Shown here piece by piece: positions 26,355 through 34,404 of a DNA stretch of 64,000 bases. A program made the translations under genes and the position numbers. Every line of letters starts with the position of its first letter. Position 1 is the stretch's first letter. The stretch comes from JAJTCH01 sp040386195 (GTDB taxonomy: Bacteria; Pseudomonadota; Alphaproteobacteria; Rickettsiales; UBA1997), in assembly GCA_040386195.1 (NCBI GenBank), contig JAZKFV010000002.1, positions 38,701 through 102,700 of the forward strand, written 5' to 3'. The notes under the pieces are model-generated. The model saw only the letters and a program-made list of their open reading frames with translations, searched no databases and was not told the DNA's origin.

Positions 26355-27107
26355 TTATTTTTTAGTTTCAACTTTTTGCTCAACAGCTTTTTGATCGACT
26401 TTTTTCTCAGCCGGCTTTTCTTCTTCAGCGCCAAATCTTGAAACGTAAAGCGCAACCATTTCGGCAGCTCTTTTTTTCAACATATCTGAAACTTCTGGAT
26501 TATCGGCAAGGCTTTTAAACACTTGGTTGGCTTCTTTAAAATTGCCAACATTCCATTGATTAATGCCTTTTTGTTCCAAAATATGATATTGCAAAATCTT
26601 GCTGTTTTTTTCCAAACTGCTGATCAAAGCCATAATTTTTTCCTGATTTTCTGGTCTATCTTCACCAACGAAAATTTTCAGCGCAATCAAGCCCGAATAT
26701 TCTCGAACGTAGGAATCAAATCTTTTGTTTTTGTTGATTGCTAAATAAATTTCAGCAGCTTGATCTTGATCATTTTTAAGAATTTGCGCCGCATATTTTA
26801 GTGAGGCTATTTCTTTAACACCAGCTGGGGCGTGGCTTTGGTAGATTTGTTTTAAAGTGGCGGTAGATTTTTCTAACTCACCTTTTTGCTCATCAATCAT
26901 TGCCTGATGCAAAATTGCTGAATATTTTTTGGATTGAATTTGGTTATAAAAACTAACTGATGTCCAAATTATTGCCGCGGCAACGATTGCTGCTAAAAAA
27001 CCAATAATCAATTTTTGATTGGTTTTTAAATGACCCATAATTTTTTCGTGACGCATTTGCGCTTTGAGTTCTCTGATTAATGAGTTTGATTCAGTTTGAT
27101 TGTCCAT
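26355..27107 (-). CDS. YfgM-like membrane-anchored tetratricopeptide protein
   Basis: About 250 residues from the ATG at 27105-27107; an upstream ATG at 27134 would overlap folD and adds only 9 residues. One membrane helix (LIIGFLAAIVAAAIIWTSVSFY) follows a short cytoplasmic N-terminus. The rest is a helical TPR-like periplasmic region (ATLKQIYQSHAPAGVKEIASLKYA, KEANQVFKSLADNPEVSDMLKKRAAEM). The C-terminus is Lys/Glu-rich. In E. coli YfgM binds SecYEG and periplasmic chaperones and its gene precedes bamB, as here (8-base gap), which supports the assignment. Exact function is by analogy. Confidence 0.75.
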   Translation of the reverse strand: MDNQTESNSLIRELKAQMRHEKIMGHLKTNQKLIIGFLAAIVAAAIIWTSVSFYNQIQSKKYSAILHQAMIDEQKGELEKSTATLKQIYQSHAPAGVKEIASLKYAAQILKNDQDQAAEIYLAINKNKRFDSYVREYSGLIALKIFVGEDRPENQEKIMALISSLEKNSKILQYHILEQKGINQWNVGNFKEANQVFKSLADNPEVSDMLKKRAAEMVALYVSRFGAEEEKPAEKKVDQKAVEQKVETKK

Positions 27108-27126
27108 AGATTTATTTATTGAAGTT

Positions 27127-28008
27127 TTAGGCAATAATCTTCAAGCAACAGCTCAAAGTATTTTTAAGTAAATAAGCGATAGTCATTGGCCCAACACCGC
27201 CCGGAACCGGGGTGATAAAGCCGGCAATTTCTTTCACAGCATCAAAATCAACATCGCCAACCAGCTTAGTTTTGCCGGTTCCCAAGTCAATTCGATTAAT
27301 TCCAATGTCAATTATAGCTGCGCCTTTTTTCACCATATTAGCTTTGATTAATCCGGCCACGCCAGTTGCGGTTAAAATGACATCGGCGGCTAAACATTCC
27401 GCTGGCAAATCTTTAGTGTTGCTATTGGCGATTGTCACCGTACAACCTTCCAGCATCAATAAACGCGCTAATGGGCGACCAACAATATTGGAAGAGCCAA
27501 TCACTAAGGTTTTCAAACCTTTCAAATTATTTCCTAAAGCCGATTTTAAAAGATGAACTGAGCCAAGTGGCGTGCAAGGAATAATTGCGGCATCTTTGCC
27601 TTCAACATCGCCAACTGAGAGTTTTCCAACATTAATTAAATTAAATCCATCAACATCTTTTTTATAATCAATAGAGTGAATCACTTTTTTGCTATCAATA
27701 TGTTTGGGCAAAGGCAATTGCACCAAGATGCCGTGAACATTTTGGTCGTTATTTAGATCAGTAATTTTGTTGAGTAAATCTTCTTCAGAAATATTGCTGG
27801 CGAATTTATAAAGAATGGAATTCATTCCCACCAAATGCGCCGCTTTTTCTTTGTTGCTAACATAAACTTCGCTGGCTGGATCATTGCCCACCAAAATCAC
27901 CGCCAAGCCAGGAATAACGCCATATTGAGCTTTAATTTGTTCAACTTCTTTAGCAAGTTCAAGTTTTAGATCTGTGGCAATTTGCTTGCCGTCGATAATT
28001 TTTGCCAT
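27127..28008 (-). CDS. folD: Methylenetetrahydrofolate dehydrogenase/cyclohydrolase
   Basis: Bifunctional cytoplasmic enzyme interconverting 5,10-methylene-THF and 10-formyl-THF. The 293 residues are of normal size. Visible motifs: the catalytic YVSNKEKAAHLVGM (Lys), VHGILVQLPLPKHID, DGFNLINVGKL, the NADP loop VIGSSNIVGRPLARLL and the C-terminal PVPGGVGPMTIAYLLKNT. It heads the minus-strand series with the yfgM-like gene, bamB and valS, and is divergent from ilvB. GlyA, encoded at 44101, supplies its substrate. Confidence 0.97.
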   Translation of the reverse strand: MAKIIDGKQIATDLKLELAKEVEQIKAQYGVIPGLAVILVGNDPASEVYVSNKEKAAHLVGMNSILYKFASNISEEDLLNKITDLNNDQNVHGILVQLPLPKHIDSKKVIHSIDYKKDVDGFNLINVGKLSVGDVEGKDAAIIPCTPLGSVHLLKSALGNNLKGLKTLVIGSSNIVGRPLARLLMLEGCTVTIANSNTKDLPAECLAADVILTATGVAGLIKANMVKKGAAIIDIGINRIDLGTGKTKLVGDVDFDAVKEIAGFITPVPGGVGPMTIAYLLKNTLSCCLKIIA

Positions 28009-28080
28009 TTGGAGATTTTTAACAAATTTGAGGAGGCGGAAGAATAATTGCTTAAAATTTTGAAGTCCAGATTAAATCCG

Positions 28081-28109
28081 TTGTTTTTTAAGCATAAAAT
28101 TTTTATACT
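28081..28109 (+). promoter_or_regulatory. Sigma70-like promoter for ilvB
   Basis: TTGTTT (28081-28086), a 17-base spacer and TATACT (28104-28109) lie 36 bases upstream of the ilvB start codon. No attenuator-like leader peptide or long hairpin is present between it and ilvB. Confidence 0.45.
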
Positions 28110-28145
28110 GCCCGACCTTGTTAAACTCAATGACAGCTTCAAGTA

Positions 28146-29915
28146 ATGACTCCCAAAAACAATAAATTTTCCGGTGCCGAAATTATCATTAAAGCCTTAA
28201 TCAATGAAGGCGTTGATACTGTGTTTGGCTATCCGGGCGGCGCAATTTTGCCGTTTTATGATGCGCTCTACCAGCAAGATAAATTAACTCACATTCTAGC
28301 GCGCCACGAACAAGCCGCTTCTCACGCTGCTGAAGGCTATGCCAGATCAACTGGAAAAGTTGGAACTATCATCGTCACTTCCGGCCCGGGCGCAACCAAC
28401 GCTATCACTGGCTTGACTGATGCGTTTATGGATTCCATTCCTTTAGTTTGTATTTCCGGACAAGTTGCCACTCACATAATTGGCACAGATGGCTTTCAAG
28501 AAGCTGATATTGTTGGACTAACCAGATCTTGCACCAAATATAATTATCTAGTTCGCAATGTTGATGATTTGGGTTATATAATTCACGAAGCCTATCACAT
28601 TGCGCGCAGCGGTCGCCCTGGGCCAGTGTTGATTGATATTCCTAAAGATGTGCAAAATAATTTGGGAATTTATGATGGCAAAATTGAAATTAATCGCCCT
28701 TCTTATCAGCTTAGATCTAAAAATGTTGCCACCATTAATAAAGAAGCAATTAAACAAGCAATTGAACTTTTAGCAAATGCCAAAAGACCAATCATTTATT
28801 CAGGCGGCGGCATCATCAATTCTGGTGAAAATGCCAGCAAATTATTAACTCAATTTGTTGAATTAACCGGCTTTCCAATCACCAACACTTTAATGGGGCT
28901 GGGCGGCTTTCCAGCTTCTGACCCCCATTTTATCGGAATGCTCGGAATGCACGGAACTTACGAAGCCAATATGGCAATGCATGATTGCGATGTTATGCTC
29001 AACATTGGCGCGCGTTTTGATGATCGCATCACCGGAAGAGTTGATAAATTTTCGCCAAATTCTAAAAAAATTCACATTGATATTGACGATTCATCAATTG
29101 ATAAAATTATTGCAGTTGATGTTGCTATCGTTGCCGATGCCGCTTCTGGTTTGCAGGCTTTGCTTGAAGAATGGAAAAATAATGATTTAGGCAGCAAAAA
29201 AGAACAAATTAGCGGCTGGTGGACGCAAATTAAAAAATGGCAAGATATTAAAAGTTTGAGTTATGTAAATAGCGATACAGTTATCAAACCAGGATTTGCT
29301 TTACAAACTTTAGATAAATTAACTAAGTCAAAAAGCCCTTTCGTTTCCACCGATGTTGGTCAACACCAAATGTGGGCGGCGCAATATTTAACTTTCGACA
29401 AACCTAATCATTGGCTAACTTCCGGCGGGCTTGGAACTATGGGTTACGGCGTTCCCGCCGCAATTGGTGCTCAAATCGCTAATTCAAATTCTTTAGTAAT
29501 GTGCATCAGCGGCGACGCGTCTTTCTTGATGAATATGCAAGAATTAGGCACCATCAAACAATATGAATTGCCAGTAAAAATTATCATTCTCAACAACCGC
29601 TATATGGGCATGGTGCGCCAATGGCAAGAGTTGGTTTATAGCAGCCGAGAATCTCATTCTTATATGGAATCTCTGCCCGATTTTGTCAAATTGGCGGAAT
29701 GTTTTGGCATCAAAGGAATGCGCTGCGACAACCCGTTAGAGCTTGAAGCCAAATTCCAAGAAATGCTTGCCCATAAAGGCCCAGTCTTGTTTGACTGTGT
29801 CGTTGAGAAATCCGAAAACGTTTTCCCAATGATCCCAGCCGGCGCAGCACATAATGAGATTTTACTTGGTTCACAGGCTAAATCTTATGTTCAAAAAGAT
29901 CAAAATGCGGTTTAA
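28146..29915 (+). CDS. ilvB: Acetolactate synthase, large subunit
   Basis: ThDP-dependent enzyme condensing two pyruvates to acetolactate (valine, leucine) or pyruvate with 2-oxobutanoate (isoleucine). The 589-residue length is normal. FGYPGGAILPFYDAL opens the catalytic domain, HEQAASHAAEGYARSTGK carries the catalytic Glu, and the C-terminal ThDP-binding stretch reads ISGDASFLMNMQELGT..LNNRYMGMVRQWQEL. The small subunit follows after a spacer made of a repeat element. ilvC and ilvD are not in the window. Confidence 0.97.
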   Translation: MTPKNNKFSGAEIIIKALINEGVDTVFGYPGGAILPFYDALYQQDKLTHILARHEQAASHAAEGYARSTGKVGTIIVTSGPGATNAITGLTDAFMDSIPLVCISGQVATHIIGTDGFQEADIVGLTRSCTKYNYLVRNVDDLGYIIHEAYHIARSGRPGPVLIDIPKDVQNNLGIYDGKIEINRPSYQLRSKNVATINKEAIKQAIELLANAKRPIIYSGGGIINSGENASKLLTQFVELTGFPITNTLMGLGGFPASDPHFIGMLGMHGTYEANMAMHDCDVMLNIGARFDDRITGRVDKFSPNSKKIHIDIDDSSIDKIIAVDVAIVADAASGLQALLEEWKNNDLGSKKEQISGWWTQIKKWQDIKSLSYVNSDTVIKPGFALQTLDKLTKSKSPFVSTDVGQHQMWAAQYLTFDKPNHWLTSGGLGTMGYGVPAAIGAQIANSNSLVMCISGDASFLMNMQELGTIKQYELPVKIIILNNRYMGMVRQWQELVYSSRESHSYMESLPDFVKLAECFGIKGMRCDNPLELEAKFQEMLAHKGPVLFDCVVEKSENVFPMIPAGAAHNEILLGSQAKSYVQKDQNAV

Positions 29916-29984
29916 TATATTCCCCCTGTTTAGGGGGAATGAGTTCTTGCGTAGCGTAGCGAAGCAGAACGATGGGGGTTCATT
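29916..29984. repeat. Repeat element, family B, between ilvB and ilvH
   Basis: TATTCCCCCTGTTTAGGGGG is a short palindrome, followed by AATGAGTTCTTGCGTAGCGT and, after AGCGAAGCAGAA, CGATGGGGGTTCATTT. It resembles the copy inside bamB (25821-25875). It fills nearly the whole spacer between the two acetolactate synthase genes, and an upstream in-frame ATG for ilvH begins inside it. Confidence 0.7.
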
Positions 29985-30001
29985 TAAATAAATATTTACC
30001 A

Positions 30002-30520
30002 ATGACTGAAGAAATAAAAAAACACGTAATTTCAATTTTAGTTGATAACGAAGCTGGCGCTTTGGCGCGCATTGTCGGGCTTTTTTCTGGGCGCGGTTAT
30101 AATATTGAATCGCTGAATGTGGCGCCGATCAATAAGGAAAAAACTTTGTCACGGGTGAATATTACCACTTTTGGAACTGACAAAACTGTCGATTTAATTT
30201 GCAAACTTCTCAACCGCATTGTGCCAGTTCACACAGCCGCGGAGCTTTCTAAGCAAGAAGGTTATATTGAAAGAGAATTAGTGCTTTTAAAAATTGTTGG
30301 CGATGAAGAAAAAAGAAATCAAGCAATTGCTATTGGCGACAAATATCGCACCAATGTGATTGATCTTTGGGAAGATTCAATTGTCTTTGAAATTATCGGC
30401 AATTCCAAAACTGTTGATGAAATTATCAATGAATTTTCTGAACTTGGAATTCATTCTATGTCCAGAACCGGCGTTGCTGCTGGGTTTAGAGGCAACAAGA
30501 AGTTAATGACTAATGACTAA
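30002..30520 (+). CDS. ilvH: Acetolactate synthase, small regulatory subunit
   Basis: Regulatory subunit that activates IlvB and confers valine feedback. It starts at the ATG at 30002 (MTEEIKKHVISILVDNEAGALARIVGLFSGRGYNIES), which is the ACT-domain start seen in the family. An earlier ATG at 29972 lies inside the repeat element and would add ten residues of no conservation. About 172 residues; the C-terminal part VIDLWEDSIVFEIIGNSKTVDEII is the second conserved domain. nuoF follows 21 bases later, probably by chance adjacency. Confidence 0.95.
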   Translation: MTEEIKKHVISILVDNEAGALARIVGLFSGRGYNIESLNVAPINKEKTLSRVNITTFGTDKTVDLICKLLNRIVPVHTAAELSKQEGYIERELVLLKIVGDEEKRNQAIAIGDKYRTNVIDLWEDSIVFEIIGNSKTVDEIINEFSELGIHSMSRTGVAAGFRGNKKLMTND

Positions 30521-30541
30521 TTATTAATTACTAATTAAAAA

Positions 30542-31825
30542 ATGTTAAACGAAAAAGATAAAATTTTTACTAACCTTTATGGGTTTGAATCGGCTGGTTT
30601 AGAGGCGGCTCGTAAAAGAGGCGATTGGCAAAATACTGCGGAATTTTTAGCAAAAGGTGAAGCTTGGTTGATTGAACAAGTCAAAGCTTCGGGCTTGCGC
30701 GGGCGCGGCGGTGCTGGGTTTCCAACTGGTTTGAAATGGTCGTTTGCACCAAAAAAAGGTGACAAGCCTCACTATTTAGTCGTCAATGCTGACGAGTCGG
30801 AACCTGGGACTTGTAAAGATCGCGACATTATTCGCCATGATCCACATAAATTGTTGGAAGGCTGTTTGATTGGCGCCAGAGCAATTAACGCCAATGTTTG
30901 CTACATCTATATTCGCGGTGAATATTACAACGAAGCAGTCGCGCTGCAGCAGGCAATCGACGAAGCCTACGCTGCTGGACTCATCGGTAAAAATGCCTGC
31001 AAAAGCGGATGGGATTTGGACATTTATATTCATCGCGGCGCCGGTGCTTATATATGCGGAGAGGAAACTGCTTTGCTAGAAAGTTTAGAAGGAAATAAAG
31101 GTCAACCTCGCCTCAAGCCGCCATTTCCGGCTTTGATCGGTTTATATGGTTGCCCAACCATTATTAATAATGTTGAATCAATCGCGGTGGTGCCAACTAT
31201 TCTGCGCCGCGGCGCGGAGTGGTTTGCAAAAATTGGCAAAGAAAAAAACACCGGCACCAAAATTTTCTGCATTTCTGGACATGTCAATAAACCTTGTAAT
31301 GTTGAAGAAGAAATGGGCATTCCATTAAAAGAATTAATTGAAAAACATGCTGGTGGCGTGCGTGGTGGTTGGGATAATTTGCTGGCAATAATTCCGGGTG
31401 GATCTTCAGTGCCACTTTTGCCCAAATCAATTTGCGATACCATCACCATGGATTTTGACGCTTTGCGCGCAGTTGGCTCTGGGCTTGGCACCGCTGGTGT
31501 TATTGTGATGGATAAATCTACCGATGTTATCGCTGCAATTGCCAGGCTTTCTCATTTTTATAAACATGAATCTTGTGGTCAATGCACACCATGCCGCGAA
31601 GGAACTGGCTGGATTTTACGAGTTATGAAACGCATGGTTAAAGGTGATGCAACAATTGCAGAGATTGATCAGCTTTATGATTTAACTAAACAAATTGAAG
31701 GTCACACAATTTGTGCTTTGGGCGATGCTGCGGCTTGGCCGGTGCAAGGTTTGATTAAGCATTTTAAAGGTGAGATGATTGCTCGAATTGAAGCGTTTAA
31801 ACATTCGGCGCTGATTAGTCATTAA
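30542..31825 (+). CDS. nuoF: NADH-quinone oxidoreductase subunit F
   Basis: The 427-residue NADH- and FMN-binding subunit of respiratory complex I. Visible are the NADH-binding GRGGAGFPTGLKW, the FMN region VNADESEPGTCKDR, CGEETALLESLEG, and the Fe-S cluster motif SCGQCTPCREGTGW with the distal Cys in HTICALGDAAAWP. It works at the cytoplasmic tip of complex I. Other nuo genes are not adjacent; splitting of nuo genes is common in Rickettsiales. ilvH lies upstream and ispDF downstream, beyond a palindromic repeat. Confidence 0.97.
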   Translation: MLNEKDKIFTNLYGFESAGLEAARKRGDWQNTAEFLAKGEAWLIEQVKASGLRGRGGAGFPTGLKWSFAPKKGDKPHYLVVNADESEPGTCKDRDIIRHDPHKLLEGCLIGARAINANVCYIYIRGEYYNEAVALQQAIDEAYAAGLIGKNACKSGWDLDIYIHRGAGAYICGEETALLESLEGNKGQPRLKPPFPALIGLYGCPTIINNVESIAVVPTILRRGAEWFAKIGKEKNTGTKIFCISGHVNKPCNVEEEMGIPLKELIEKHAGGVRGGWDNLLAIIPGGSSVPLLPKSICDTITMDFDALRAVGSGLGTAGVIVMDKSTDVIAAIARLSHFYKHESCGQCTPCREGTGWILRVMKRMVKGDATIAEIDQLYDLTKQIEGHTICALGDAAAWPVQGLIKHFKGEMIARIEAFKHSALISH

Positions 31826-31847
31826 AATAAAATTGCTATCTTTACAT

Positions 31848-31945
31848 ATTGTCATCCTGAGCGAAGCGAAGGATCTCATGAGGCAAACTCGGTTTTGGTT
31901 CACGGCGCGACTCACGAGATCCTTCGCTACGCTCAGGATGACAAT
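31848..31945. repeat. Palindromic repeat, family A, complete intergenic copy
   Basis: Left arm TTGTCATCCTGAGCGAAGCG plus AAGGATCTC, right arm GAGATCCTTCGCTACGCTCA plus GGATGACAA, with a centre containing TTCACGGCG. The arms pair over about 29 bases with few mismatches, so the RNA would form a long hairpin between nuoF and ispDF. This is the best reference copy of the family in the window. Confidence 0.9.
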
Positions 31946-31985
31946 CGTAAGAATGACAACTAAAATCAAAAAATAAAATTCCCCA

Positions 31986-33197
31986 ATGAAAAAAATTGTC
32001 GCTTTAATCACCGCTTCTGGTCGCGGCTCGCGCCTTTCTATTAATGGTGATGGAATTCCTAAGCAATATTTGCCGCTTGCTGGCGTGCCGATGTTGCGCC
32101 ACACAATTTTAGCCTTTCTCAACCATCCGCAAATCACTGATGTAATTTGCACCATTCATCCTGACGATGTGGCGCTTTATGAAGAAGCGACAATTGGGCT
32201 GGATTTGCTTAATCCGGTTTTTGGTGGCGAAACTCGCCAGGCCTCGGTTCACAATGGTTTGGAAGCTTTGCGTGAATATAATCCGGATAAAGTTTTGATT
32301 CATGATGGCGCGCGCCCTTTCACTTCCAAACGCGTTATCAGCGGAATTTTAGAAAAGCTTGAAACTCATCCAGCAGTTATTCCGGCAATTGCCGTTGAAG
32401 ATACCATCAAAAAATATGGTGATGGCAAAATTGAATGGACTGTAGAGCGAGAAAATCTCTGGCGCGCCCAAACTCCGCAAGGTTTTTTATATCAAGATAT
32501 TTTAAACGCGCACAAAGCTTTTAAAGATATTAATTTTACTGACGATGCCGCGCTCGATGAATATGCCGGCATTCCCGTCGCCATTATTCCCGGCTCTCAC
32601 AACAATTTTAAAATCACCAGCTTTGAAGATTATGAGCGCGCCAAAAAACTGATCAATTTGCAAGTTGAGAATGTTAAAGAAGAAGTGCGCTCGGGCATTG
32701 GATATGATGTTCATCGTTTTCGCAATCGCGAAAAAGGCGAAACTCATTCAATTCGAATTGCCGGTTTAGATATTGCCACTGCGGAAGATTTTGACAAAAA
32801 AATTGAAGCTCATTCTGACGGCGATGTGGCAATTCACGCCTTAATTGACGCACTTTTGGGCGCTATTGGCGAAGGTGATATTGGCGAACATTTTCCACCA
32901 ACTGATAATAAATGGAAAGATTTTGACTCGCGCGAAATGCTTAAACAAGTCAATCATTTGCTCAGAAAAAAGGGTGCTAAAATTATTAATATTGATTTAA
33001 CGGTAATCTGCGAAAAGCCACGAATTTCTAAGCACAAAAAGCAGATGGAAGAATCTTTAGCAATCATTCTTAACATCAACAAATCCCGCATCAATATCAA
33101 AGCCACCACCACCGAAAGAATGGGCTTTTTAGGCAGAGAAGAGGGAATTGCCGCTCAGGCAATTTGTAATGTGGCGATTAGTGTTTTGGAGGAATAG
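31986..33197 (+). CDS. ispDF: Bifunctional IspD/IspF of the MEP pathway
   Basis: A 403-residue fusion. Residues 1-225 are the IspD cytidylyltransferase (ALITASGRGSRL, IHDGARPF, VEDTIKKY), making CDP-methylerythritol from MEP and CTP. From about residue 237 the IspF domain starts IGYDVHRF with the metal-binding Asp and His, then SDGDVAIHALIDALLGA, IGEHFPPTD and ATTTERMGFLGREEGIAAQA, and closes the cyclodiphosphate. Fused ispDF is a common alphaproteobacterial arrangement. The intervening kinase IspE is at 4493-5341. Confidence 0.97.
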   Translation: MKKIVALITASGRGSRLSINGDGIPKQYLPLAGVPMLRHTILAFLNHPQITDVICTIHPDDVALYEEATIGLDLLNPVFGGETRQASVHNGLEALREYNPDKVLIHDGARPFTSKRVISGILEKLETHPAVIPAIAVEDTIKKYGDGKIEWTVERENLWRAQTPQGFLYQDILNAHKAFKDINFTDDAALDEYAGIPVAIIPGSHNNFKITSFEDYERAKKLINLQVENVKEEVRSGIGYDVHRFRNREKGETHSIRIAGLDIATAEDFDKKIEAHSDGDVAIHALIDALLGAIGEGDIGEHFPPTDNKWKDFDSREMLKQVNHLLRKKGAKIINIDLTVICEKPRISKHKKQMEESLAIILNINKSRINIKATTTERMGFLGREEGIAAQAICNVAISVLEE

Positions 33198-33229
33198 TCC
33201 GCTTATGCTGCGCTACAGCGCGATTTTTT

Positions 33230-34366
33230 TCAATGATATCGAAATAACAAAGTTGCATCGCCAAAAGAATAAAAGCGATATTGGTTGGAAATGGCGTGGT
33301 TGTAGAGTTTATGAGCGTTATCTTTGCCAATAAAAGCTGAGATCAGCATAAACAAAGTTGATTTTGGTAGATGGAAATTAGTCATCAAAATATCGACGAT
33401 TTTGAAATTGTAAGGCGGATAAATAAAAATATTGGTTTCACGTGTTTGCGCTTTCAATTCTCCATTCTCATCAACCGCAGATTCCAAAACCCGCAGCGAA
33501 GTTGTGCCCACGGCGATAATTTTTTTGCCATTTTGTTTGGCCTCGTTAATTACATCGCAAACATTTTGAGAAATAGAAAAATATTCGCTATGCATTTGAT
33601 GATCTTTGATGAGCTCACTTTTCACCGGCAGAAAAGTTCCGGCACCAACATTTAAAGTGGTGAAAACTTTTTTGATTCCCTTAGCTGCAAGTTTTTTAAA
33701 AAGCTCTTCGGTGAAATGTAATCCTGCAGTTGGCGCCGCAACTGCGCCGGAATTTTTGGCGTAAATGGTTTGATAATTTTCTTCATTATTACAATCACTG
33801 TCATCCTGAGCACAGCGAAGGATCTCTTGAGGCGAGTTCGATTTGGGTTCACGGTGTGCTGTAAGAGATCCTTCGCTGTGCTCAGGATGACAATGTATTG
33901 AAGAATCTGTTTTGATGTAAGGCGGCAGCGGCATTTGCCCATATTTTTCAAGCATCGCGAAAAATTCTTCACCAGCAACATTAAATTTCAAATCAACAAT
34001 TCCATCGGAATTTTTATTCAAAACCTCAGCAAAAAAATCCTCAGCAATAAAAAACCTATCACCAACTTTCAACCTTTTTGCCGGCTTAGCAAAAACCTGC
34101 CAAACACCATTTTGACAATCTTTGTGCAAATTAATTTCCACTTTGGCTTCACCTCTTTTTCCAGTCAATTTGGCTTTGATAACTTTGGTATCGTTTAAAA
34201 CCAAAACATCGCCTTGATTTAAAAACTCTACCAAATCACTAACTTTTTTATCAATAATTTGCTGATTTTTCCACACCAACATTTTGGATGAATCCCGCGG
34301 ATTTGCTGGCTGATTAGCGATTAATTCGGGCGGAAGATAAAAATCAAAATCAACAGTTTTAAGCAT
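33230..34366 (-). CDS. queA: tRNA preQ1 ribosyltransferase-isomerase
   Basis: Transfers and isomerises the ribosyl moiety of SAM onto preQ1 at tRNA position 34, giving epoxyqueuosine. The 378 residues are longer than the usual 340-350 because about residues 158-189 (CHPEHSEGS..EILRCAQDD) are a palindromic repeat read in frame. Flanks are normal: FDFYLPPELIANQPANPRDSSKM, GQMPLPPYIK before the insertion, NYQTIYAKNSGAVAAPTAGLHFTEE after it, and VGTTSLRVLES, IYPPYNFK, NFHLPKSTLFMLISAF. The insertion sits in a surface loop ahead of the YQTIYAK strand, and the intact frame suggests a working enzyme. Queuosine synthesis genes tgt and queG are not in view. Confidence 0.96.
   Translation of the reverse strand: MLKTVDFDFYLPPELIANQPANPRDSSKMLVWKNQQIIDKKVSDLVEFLNQGDVLVLNDTKVIKAKLTGKRGEAKVEINLHKDCQNGVWQVFAKPAKRLKVGDRFFIAEDFFAEVLNKNSDGIVDLKFNVAGEEFFAMLEKYGQMPLPPYIKTDSSIHCHPEHSEGSLTAHREPKSNSPQEILRCAQDDSDCNNEENYQTIYAKNSGAVAAPTAGLHFTEELFKKLAAKGIKKVFTTLNVGAGTFLPVKSELIKDHQMHSEYFSISQNVCDVINEAKQNGKKIIAVGTTSLRVLESAVDENGELKAQTRETNIFIYPPYNFKIVDILMTNFHLPKSTLFMLISAFIGKDNAHKLYNHAISNQYRFYSFGDATLLFRYH
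33798..33893. repeat. Palindromic repeat, family A, inside queA
   Basis: Left arm CTGTCATCCTGAGCACAGCG plus AAGGATCTC; right arm GAGATCCTTCGCTGTGCTCA plus GGATGACA; centre TTCACGGTGTGCTG. The paired arm changes (CACAG on the left, CTGTG on the right) keep the stem intact. It is translated in frame within queA. Confidence 0.9.
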
Positions 34367-34404
34367 TGTTAGTTTTAAAAAATTAAGGATAAATTATTGG
34401 AGAG

